Source: Caldithrix sp. (GTDB lineage Bacteria > KSB1 > UBA2214 > DYKH01). From it: DNA of 6,830 nt. The stretch is taken from contig DYKH01000244.1 in the NCBI GenBank assembly GCA_020722685.1, positions 1 through 6,830 on the forward strand, written 5' to 3'. Below the pieces are notes generated by a model. It ran no database searches, had not been told where the DNA came from, and was given only the letters and a program-made list of their open reading frames with translations. This document shows positions 1-5,081 of this stretch, one piece after another (position 1 is the first letter of the stretch; the number at the start of each line of letters is the position of its first letter). A program made the translations under genes and the position numbers.

Positions 1-301
1 CGGGGTGAACGTCGCTCTTGATGCTGACCGAGGGCTTTTTCGCTTCGAGGAAAAACTTGCGCGTGCCGCCGATGCGAAAGCAGTAATCCGGCGCCTTGGT
101 TATCCCGCCGATACGGATGGCGTCTTCATGAATGACCTCTTTGTAGGCCTCGGCATATCCCTTTTCATTATCCACGTCCCAACCGAGAGCTTTGAAAAAC
201 GGATCGATGAATTCGCGTCTGAGCTGCGTTTCGTTGTATTTTCCAGAACGGTAAGCTTCGATATTGCGCTCGAATCTCTCCGCCAATTCGGCGATGTGCA
301 T
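1..301 (-). CDS. Type IIG restriction-modification enzyme, N-terminal fragment (PD-(D/E)XK nuclease end)
   Basis: Reading the minus strand from an ATG at 301-299 gives 100 unbroken residues beginning MHIAELAERFERN, with no stop before the window edge, so the gene continues to the left. The sequence has the typical opening of Eco57I-like type IIG enzymes, in which one polypeptide carries an N-terminal endonuclease, an N6-adenine methyltransferase and a target-recognition region. Seen here are the helical opening, the block YNETQLRREFIDPFFKALGW (residues 22-41), then HEDAIRI (58-64) and APDYCFRIGGTRKFFLEAKK (70-89). The last contains the PD...(D/E)XK nuclease signature, with D72, E86 and K88 as probable metal-binding and catalytic residues. 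The methyltransferase and specificity parts lie outside the window. An AGGA at 313-310 eight bases before the ATG supports this start; an in-frame ATG at 334-332 lacks a comparable ribosome site. It is divergent from recQ. Whether the full gene is intact cannot be judged. Confidence 0.85.
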   Translation of the reverse strand, partial: MHIAELAERFERNIEAYRSGKYNETQLRREFIDPFFKALGWDVDNEKGYAEAYKEVIHEDAIRIGGITKAPDYCFRIGGTRKFFLEAKKPSVSIKSDVHP

Positions 302-309
302 AGAGGTCG

Positions 310-313
310 TCCT
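310..313 (-). promoter_or_regulatory. Ribosome binding site of the type IIG gene
   Basis: AGGA on the minus strand (313-310), eight bases before the ATG at 301-299. It favours this start over the in-frame ATG at 334-332, which has no purine-rich site in front of it. Confidence 0.5.
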
Positions 314-366
314 GTTCTCCAATGTCAATCCCATTCCGACTACGATTACGCGGACTTTTCTCGGCG

Positions 367-395
367 ATAATATCAAAATCCAGCCAATTTAGCAA
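367..395 (-). promoter_or_regulatory. Candidate promoter for the type IIG restriction gene
   Basis: On the minus strand TTGCTA (395-390) and TATTAT (372-367) are separated by exactly 17 bases, matching the sigma70-type -35 and -10 consensus at 4 of 6 and 5 of 6 positions. Transcription would start near 360, giving a leader of about 60 bases before the ATG at 301. A second minus-strand pair lies slightly upstream: TTGTCA (414-409), 17 bases, TAAATT (391-386). Its -35 overlaps the -35 of the opposing recQ promoter. Assignment is by motif and spacing only. Confidence 0.5.
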
Positions 396-407
396 GGGAA
401 AATTCGC

Positions 408-436
408 TTGACAAAACCGGATAGGGTTTTTATCTT
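408..436 (+). promoter_or_regulatory. Candidate sigma70-type promoter for recQ-dprA
   Basis: A perfect TTGACA (408-413) is followed after exactly 17 bases by TATCTT (431-436), which has 4 of 6 matches to the -10 consensus. A start near 443 would give a leader of about 180 bases. A perfect TATAAT also occurs at 449-454, but no good -35 sits at the right distance upstream of it. This is the best promoter in front of the recQ-dprA pair. Confidence 0.55.
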
Positions 437-488
437 GTAGCCGGTCGCTATAATTTGCCGCGCGAGATATACTTTAGCCAGACTGTCA

Positions 489-527
489 TCCCGTAAGGAT
501 CTTTTGCCTTATTCAGAATTATCGGGA
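489..527 (+). repeat. Nested inverted repeat in the recQ leader (possible RNA hairpin)
   Basis: TCCCG (489-493) directly followed by TAAGG (494-498) can pair with CCTTA (507-511) and CGGGA (523-527). This gives a ten-base-pair stem with an 8-base loop and an 11-base bulge on the 3' side. No T-run follows, so it does not look like an intrinsic terminator. It would lie about 95 bases before the recQ start in the leader made from the 408-436 promoter. It may be a leader RNA structure or chance. Confidence 0.35.
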
Positions 528-561
528 AGTATTCAAAAAGACATTTTCATGATGATCTTTT

Positions 562-577
562 GGGTAGCTAATTACCC
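562..577 (+). repeat. Short inverted repeat GGGTA-N6-TACCC before recQ
   Basis: GGGTA (562-566) and TACCC (573-577) form a perfect 5-base inverted repeat around a 6-base spacer, ending 44 bases before the recQ start. It could be a small leader hairpin or a protein-binding half-site pair. There is no independent support. Confidence 0.25.
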
Positions 578-608
578 TCGTTCCTTCGCAAGTCGATCCA
601 AAATCAGA

Positions 609-615
609 AAGGGGA
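609..615 (+). promoter_or_regulatory. Ribosome binding site that fixes a TTG start for recQ
   Basis: AAGGGGA (609-615) lies six to seven bases before the TTG at 622. The recQ frame has a TAG stop at 565-567, and no ATG, GTG or TTG occurs between that stop and 622. The TTG is therefore the first usable start, and it places the family's FRPGQ motif at the usual distance from the N-terminus. Confidence 0.75.
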
Positions 616-621
616 AAGCCC

Positions 622-3600
622 TTGAACGCGAACCTCGTCGCCACTCTGCAAAACACCTTCGGTTTTGCAGATTTCCGTCCGGGCCAGAAAGAAGCCATCG
701 AACATCTGTTAGCCGGGCGAAACACTTTGGTGGTCATGCCGACCGGAGCCGGCAAATCGCTTGTCTATCAATTGGCATCGCTGCAAAAACCGGGACTTAC
801 TTTGGTCATCTCGCCGCTCATCGCTCTGATGAAGGATCAAGTCGATAGCTTAACCGAACACAACGTTCCGGCCACTTTTATCAACAGCGCGCTTTCCGGG
901 GAGGAGCAGGCCGCCAGGTTGGAAGCTCTGGCGCAAAACGCCTATCGAATCGTTTACGTCGCGCCGGAACGATTGCGCAGCGTTACCTTCCGACAAGCTT
1001 TGAGCCAAATCAAAATAGGCCTCATGGCCGTGGATGAAGCTCATTGCATTTCCCAATGGGGACATGATTTTCGTCCCGATTACCTGCATATCGCTGCCGT
1101 CCGTGCACAATTGGGCAGCCCGGTTACAGTGGCGCTTACGGCGACTGCAACGCCTCAGGTTCAGAACGACATCGTCCGCCTGCTGGAGCTTCCATCAGCC
1201 GAACGCATTGTCACCGGCTTTAATCGTCCCAATCTCACTTTCGCTGTTCGTTACTCAACCGATCAGCCGGCAAAATTGCGGGAATTGCAGCGTCTGGTGA
1301 ATGATTGGGATGAAGGCGCAGCGATTATCTATACCGGCACCCGCCGCGACGCCGAGGAGATCGCCGAGTTCGTGCGCACGGTGTGCGGCCTGGAAGCAGT
1401 GCACTATCACGCCGGCTTGGAGAGCGAAATTCGGACGCGCGTTCAGGAAGATTTCATTTCGGGTGAGCTGCCCATCGTGGTGGCGACCAACGCCTTTGGC
1501 ATGGGCATAGATCGGCCGGATGTTCGTCTGGTGGCACACTATTCCATCCCTGGCACTTTGGAAGCGTATTACCAAGAGGCTGGCCGCGCCGGCAGGGATG
1601 GAGAAGCGGCGCAGGCGGTGCTGCTTTATTCACCAAAGGACCGGGCATTGCAGGAATGGTTTATCGACAACAGCACCGTCACTCCTGATGAGACAAAGGC
1701 TCTTTTTCAGGCGCTGCGATCGGCAGGTCAGGAGGAAATCTGGATGGCCCCCGCCGATTTTTCCCTGCTGACGGGTCTTGCGGAAGTGAAAGTAAAAGTG
1801 GGATTGGCGCAACTGGAGCTGGTCGGCGCCTTAGAGCGGCTGGGCGATGCCGGCTCACGGATGTTGCTGCGTCCCGGCAAATGGGATAAAGCTGCAGTGG
1901 AGAGAACAGCCGCCGAGGCTGAAATCCGTAAGGTCCATCGGCGGAGACAATTGGACCAGATGATCGCTTACGCCGAATCCAATGCCTGCCGCAGGAATAT
2001 CTTGCTTGAGCATTTTGGCGATCGAAGCTCTACCGGAGCCGCTCGCTGCTGTGATAATTGCTTAGCCTCAGAAGCAGCCAAATCTGCGATCACACCTGAG
2101 CAGGCTACCGAGTCGCCCGTGACTGATCGCATCGGCTTGATTGTCTTGGATGCCTTGCGACGGCTAAAATGGGGAGTGGGTCGCGAGAAATTGGCCCAAC
2201 TGCTAAAGGGATCGCATGCAAAGGAAATGGCGGCCTACGGCTACGACAAGAGCATTTACTATGGTCGCTTGGCGGCATTCACCCTGCAAGAAATCGAAGA
2301 ACTGATCGGGCAGTTGATCTCTTCAGAATACTTGAAGGTGATCGGCGGCCAGCTTCCGGTTTTGCGACTGACGCCAAAAGGTCTGGCGGCTATCAAAGCG
2401 CGAATGCCGATACCGCTGCAGTTGGGGCGCAAGGTCTCGCCGGAAGTTATAGCCCGCAAACAGTCAGAGCGAAGGATTGGCAACACTGTTCTCGTTACCG
2501 CCCAGATGTTTGCTCAAGGGCTGACTCCGAGTCAAATTGCTGTCCACCGCAAACTGACAGTGGCTACCGTTTACAATCACTTGTCGCAATTGATAGGTGC
2601 GGGCAAGATCCCACTTTCAGCAGTGGTAGAAAACGATGTCGCAGCCCTGGTTAAGACTGCAATCACGCAGGTCGGCAGTGTCTCAGCAATGGCGCCTATT
2701 AAAGCCCTCTTGCCTGAGTCTATTCTCTATGACCAAATACGTTGTGTGGTAGAAGCTTGGAGACGGGAACAGGATAATGCTGGCGAACTGAATAAGCTGC
2801 AACAAGCTATTTTGGAATGCGTGCATTTCTTGCCCGGGCAGTTGCCTCGAAGCGGGATTGCGAAACTGCTCGTCGGCTCGCCTTCCGGGCGAATTGAAGC
2901 ATTTCGGAAGCATCCCCTCTACGGTCGGTTTTCCGAGCATACACGCGATGAAGCGATGCGGGAAATAGATGGGATGATCGAAATGGGTCATATTGCTGTG
3001 AATGAGAACGGTAAAGTTGTACTGCCAGCGGAGACCTTCAGCAAGCCTAAGATCGTGTCACCGACTCTGTCCAATATTACCAGTGAAGATGGCGGTCTCT
3101 TCGAAGAGTTGCGGTCCTGGCGGCTAAACGAGGCTCGGGTGCGCCAGATTCCTCCCTTTGTGATTTTCCATGACAGCGTTCTGCACGAGATCGCCAGAAT
3201 CCGGCCTATCTCTTCCGAGCACCTCTGCAAGGTTAAAGGTATAGGTCCGAGGAAGTTAGAGCAATGGGGTGAAGCCGTCTTGGCAATCGTCAAAAAACGT
3301 TTGCATGCCGGGGTCAAGCCTTCGGCAAAGGAGGCTTACGAGGACGGTGAGAGTATGCGGCAGGAACACCGCGATAGTGATGTCATCACCGACTTTTTAT
3401 CTCAACCACATCCACGCCCTCTCTCTGGCCCATGGCACTCCGGCTGGGCGCTCGGCTTTCACAGCAGCTTTTCCGGCGCTGATTGGAATCGTAGCACCGT
3501 CGGAGACTTGACCTATCGCCTGAAATACCAGAGCGACTCTTCGGTTTTGCAGCCATTAGTCGAGCAGGCGTTGGCTTTGTTAGCCGAACACCCTGAAATG

Positions 3601-3954
3601 AAAAGCGTGTACGCATTGGTCCCAGTGCCGCCTTCGGAAGCGCGAGGTTTTGACCCGGTGAGCGCCTTCACATCCGCCTTGGGACAGCAATTGCGGCGAC
3701 CGATTTGGAAAGCTCTGATCAAGACGCGCCGGACGGCCCCGCAAAAAGAGATGCGCACTTTGGCGCAGAAACGCGCCAATGTAGCCGGTGCTTTCGCAGT
3801 ACAGGGTGTCATTCAAAGGAAACGGCTGCTCGTTGTGGACGACCTATACGATTCCGGAGCCACATTGGAGGAGGTGAGTCGGACTTTGCGTCAGGCCGGC
3901 GTAGCTAATCTGTACGTGCTAACTTTGACGCGAACCATACACTCGGATGCGTAG
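622..3954 (+). CDS. recQ: RecQ-family DNA helicase fused to a ComF/ComFC-type phosphoribosyltransferase
   Basis: This 1110-residue protein is far longer than E. coli RecQ (about 610). RecQ enzymes are 3'-5' DNA helicases acting in recombination and fork repair. Helicase motifs in order: FRPGQKEAI (18-26, Q-motif), MPTGAGKS (39-46, Walker A, K45), DEAH (138-141) followed by the aromatic-rich loop HCISQWGHDFRPDY (141-154), ALTATA (171-176), TNAFGMGIDRPDVR (289-302) and QEAGRAGRDG (318-327). Then come the zinc element (C456, C476, C477, C480), RQC winged helix (about 500-600), an HTH_40-like region (about 611-715), a second RQC-like segment (about 720-803) and HRDC (about 823-896, with GIGPRKLEQWG). 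After a linker, residues 925-1110 match ComF-type PRTases after their zinc finger: PVPPSEARGFDPV (1001-1013), TRRTAPQKE (1035-1043), KRANVAGAF (1050-1058) and the PRPP-loop signature VVDDLYDSGATL (1071-1082). The ComF zinc finger is absent. The start is TTG. It forms an operon with dprA and probably acts on cytosolic single-stranded or recombining DNA; the PRTase substrate is unknown. Confidence 0.95.
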   Translation: MNANLVATLQNTFGFADFRPGQKEAIEHLLAGRNTLVVMPTGAGKSLVYQLASLQKPGLTLVISPLIALMKDQVDSLTEHNVPATFINSALSGEEQAARLEALAQNAYRIVYVAPERLRSVTFRQALSQIKIGLMAVDEAHCISQWGHDFRPDYLHIAAVRAQLGSPVTVALTATATPQVQNDIVRLLELPSAERIVTGFNRPNLTFAVRYSTDQPAKLRELQRLVNDWDEGAAIIYTGTRRDAEEIAEFVRTVCGLEAVHYHAGLESEIRTRVQEDFISGELPIVVATNAFGMGIDRPDVRLVAHYSIPGTLEAYYQEAGRAGRDGEAAQAVLLYSPKDRALQEWFIDNSTVTPDETKALFQALRSAGQEEIWMAPADFSLLTGLAEVKVKVGLAQLELVGALERLGDAGSRMLLRPGKWDKAAVERTAAEAEIRKVHRRRQLDQMIAYAESNACRRNILLEHFGDRSSTGAARCCDNCLASEAAKSAITPEQATESPVTDRIGLIVLDALRRLKWGVGREKLAQLLKGSHAKEMAAYGYDKSIYYGRLAAFTLQEIEELIGQLISSEYLKVIGGQLPVLRLTPKGLAAIKARMPIPLQLGRKVSPEVIARKQSERRIGNTVLVTAQMFAQGLTPSQIAVHRKLTVATVYNHLSQLIGAGKIPLSAVVENDVAALVKTAITQVGSVSAMAPIKALLPESILYDQIRCVVEAWRREQDNAGELNKLQQAILECVHFLPGQLPRSGIAKLLVGSPSGRIEAFRKHPLYGRFSEHTRDEAMREIDGMIEMGHIAVNENGKVVLPAETFSKPKIVSPTLSNITSEDGGLFEELRSWRLNEARVRQIPPFVIFHDSVLHEIARIRPISSEHLCKVKGIGPRKLEQWGEAVLAIVKKRLHAGVKPSAKEAYEDGESMRQEHRDSDVITDFLSQPHPRPLSGPWHSGWALGFHSSFSGADWNRSTVGDLTYRLKYQSDSSVLQPLVEQALALLAEHPEMKSVYALVPVPPSEARGFDPVSAFTSALGQQLRRPIWKALIKTRRTAPQKEMRTLAQKRANVAGAFAVQGVIQRKRLLVVDDLYDSGATLEEVSRTLRQAGVANLYVLTLTRTIHSDA
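3327..3357 (+). promoter_or_regulatory. Possible internal ribosome site and ATG for a PRTase-only product
   Basis: In the linker between HRDC and the PRTase domain there is AAAGGAGG (3327-3334), a near-perfect anti-SD complement. It is followed by GAGG (3340-3343), GGTGA (3346-3350) and an in-frame ATG at 3355-3357 (M912). The strong site is 20 bases from the ATG, which is long, while GGTGA is 4 bases away. Initiation here would give a 199-residue free PRTase starting almost exactly at the domain boundary. This is inference; the same codons also encode linker residues. Confidence 0.3.
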
Positions 3955-3956
3955 GA
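3953..3956 (+). promoter_or_regulatory. dprA ribosome binding site overlapping the recQ stop codon
   Basis: AGGA (3953-3956) overlaps the recQ TAG stop (3952-3954) and lies six bases before the dprA ATG. Terminating recQ ribosomes would cover this site, which points to translational coupling of the two genes. Confidence 0.65.
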
Positions 3957-3962
3957 CAACAG

Positions 3963-4868
3963 ATGAGTAAGCTGCATTGGTTGGCTCTATCGACCATACC
4001 CGGCATTGGCGGAGTTACGTCGAGGAAACTGGTCGAATGCTTTGGCAGCATAGAAGCCGCCTGGGACGCCTCTGCATCGGAATTGCGGCGAATTCCGCGA
4101 ATGACGGAGGAAGTGGTGGCGCGTATGCGAGCTGTATCGTTGGCTGCGTTGGAAGACCAGCTTGTGGCTTTGGATGATGAGGGCATTCAAGTCATTACTT
4201 GGGACGAAGCAAATTACCCGGTCAACTTGAGTCTGATCAGCGATGCGCCACCCTTGCTTTTTGTGCGCGGAGAGCTAAGCGCGGCCGACGAACAAGCCGT
4301 TGCTATTGTAGGAACCCGTGAGCCGTCGCCGCAATCTGCCGAGTTCGCTAAGACGTTAGCATGCGAGTTAAGCAAACGCGGACTGACCATTGTCAGCGGT
4401 TTGGCGCTGGGAATCGACACGGCCGCCCATAAAGGTGCGCTGGAAAACTCCAAAGGGCGCACGATTGCCGTTCTCGGTTCCGGCATTCGTTTCATTCATC
4501 CACGGGAGAACCTTCCGTTGGTGGAAAACATACTCAAACGGGGCGCACTGCTTTCCGAATTCCATCCTAACACGCCGCCGCGCGGTGCCAATTTGATGGC
4601 ACGGGATCGCATCGTTAGTGGAATGAGCCGTGCCGTGATTGTGGTTGAAGCAGGAGAAAAAAGCGGCAGTCTGGACACGGCAGCCAAAGCCCGCCGGCAA
4701 GGGCGATTGGTCTTTGCTGTGCCGGGCAGCCCTGGTACGGAAGCTTTGTTGAGGGAGGGAGCACAACGTCTGGAGTATCATTCTACCGACACGGGCTTGT
4801 TGGCCGAAAGAATTCGCGAACACGCATTGATGCGTGGAGATGCGCAGATGAGCTTATGGCACCATTAG
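3963..4868 (+). CDS. dprA: DNA-processing protein DprA (Smf), short form without C-terminal winged helix
   Basis: DprA binds incoming single-stranded DNA during natural transformation and loads RecA; it occurs widely, also in bacteria not known to be competent. The 301 residues show an N-terminal helix-hairpin-helix/SAM-like part (IPGIGGVTSRKL, 12-23; RRIPRMTEEVV, 42-52). Next is the linker motif ITWDEANYPVNL (78-89), then DAPPLLFVRG (94-103). The Rossmann-like Smf (SLOG-superfamily) domain carries VAIVGTREPS (113-122), SGLALGIDTAAH (145-156), AVLGSGI (169-175), HPREN (179-183), LLSEFHP (196-202), KSGSLDTA (233-240) and FAVPGSPGT (251-259). The family's usual RNR of the FPxRNR block is read here as LMARDR (211-216), with D215 in place of Asn. 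Only about 35 residues follow the Rossmann domain, so the C-terminal winged helix of many DprA proteins is absent. The ATG is 8 bases after the recQ stop, indicating one operon and probably joint action with the RecQ-PRTase. Confidence 0.93.
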   Translation: MSKLHWLALSTIPGIGGVTSRKLVECFGSIEAAWDASASELRRIPRMTEEVVARMRAVSLAALEDQLVALDDEGIQVITWDEANYPVNLSLISDAPPLLFVRGELSAADEQAVAIVGTREPSPQSAEFAKTLACELSKRGLTIVSGLALGIDTAAHKGALENSKGRTIAVLGSGIRFIHPRENLPLVENILKRGALLSEFHPNTPPRGANLMARDRIVSGMSRAVIVVEAGEKSGSLDTAAKARRQGRLVFAVPGSPGTEALLREGAQRLEYHSTDTGLLAERIREHALMRGDAQMSLWHH

Positions 4869-4981
4869 CCATCTGTCACTCTTTTGGATGCTCGCCACTG
4901 CTCGTTACTGGATACCTTCAATGCGAAGATGCCATGCCCGTTTGTGCAGGGACAGTCTCACGTAAACCGATTTTTGGGATG

Positions 4982-5004
4982 AAGGCCAGGAAGCGTCCGG
5001 CCTT
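4982..5004 (+). terminator. Terminator-like hairpin downstream of dprA
   Basis: AAGGCC (4982-4987) pairs with GGCCTT (4999-5004), and inside it, past a single bulged A, GGA (4989-4991) pairs with TCC (4996-4998) around the loop AGCG. The stem is nine base pairs and GC-rich, but only one further T follows before CC. If it is an intrinsic terminator it is a weak one. It lies about 114 bases after dprA and 77 before the next start, so it could equally be a leader structure of the downstream transcript. Confidence 0.4.
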
Positions 5005-5008
5005 TCCA

Positions 5009-5021
5009 CTGCTCGGAGCAG
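5009..5021. repeat. Perfect 13-base dyad upstream of the nucleotidylyltransferase gene
   Basis: CTGCTC (5009-5014), a central G (5015) and GAGCAG (5016-5021) form a perfect inverted repeat, 60 bases before the ATG at 5082. The position would suit an operator, but no regulator can be named from the sequence. Confidence 0.4.
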
Positions 5022-5081
5022 AAAGTCGCATCTTTACGCCGTCAACAAAAAATCATTGATCCAATATTTTGGGAGTGGAAA

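Larger units (their letters stand above)
302..621. other. Divergent intergenic region between the type IIG gene and recQ
   Basis: These 320 bases separate two divergently transcribed genes and I find no convincing gene in them. The left part (about 367-454) is AT-rich and holds candidate sigma70-type promoters for both directions, listed separately. The right part (about 443-621) would be a leader of roughly 180 bases for the recQ-dprA transcript. It contains an imperfect nested inverted repeat (489-527), a short inverted repeat (562-577) and a 9-base direct repeat (498-506 and 554-562). A short plus-strand reading frame through the leader that continues into recQ in another frame has no family resemblance and is taken as noise. 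Confidence 0.8.
4869..5081. other. Intergenic region between dprA and the nucleotidylyltransferase
   Basis: These 213 bases carry a terminator-like hairpin (4982-5004), a perfect odd dyad (5009-5021) and a 10-base direct repeat, CCACTGCTCG, at 4895-4904 and 5006-5015. The second copy runs into the dyad. The last part before 5082 is AT-rich and probably contains the promoter of the downstream gene, but I could not place a convincing -35/-10 pair. A 67-codon frame starting at 4856 inside dprA shows no family features or good ribosome site and is not called. Confidence 0.6.

Noticed and set aside
5..370. A 121-codon plus-strand open frame at the left end
   Set aside because: It lies opposite the type IIG fragment, whose minus-strand translation shows a clear nuclease signature and family-typical opening. 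The plus-strand product resembles nothing and has no sensible ribosome site.
504..848. A 114-codon plus-strand frame in the recQ leader running into recQ
   Set aside because: It overlaps the recQ helicase core in another frame, its product is not family-like, and its possible starts lack ribosome sites. A regulatory leader peptide cannot be excluded but has no support.
3955..3962. Programmed frameshift joining recQ and dprA into one protein
   Set aside because: The two genes are separated by a stop and 8 bases with a separate ribosome site and ATG, and no slippery run is present at the junction.
4894..4900. GCCACTG, a motif also found in cobalamin riboswitches
   Set aside because: None of the other conserved cobalamin riboswitch elements, including the B12 box, is present between here and the next gene.
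4856..5059. A 67-codon frame starting inside the end of dprA
   Set aside because: There is no good ribosome site, no recognisable domain, and the frame runs through the hairpin and dyad. It looks like non-coding DNA.
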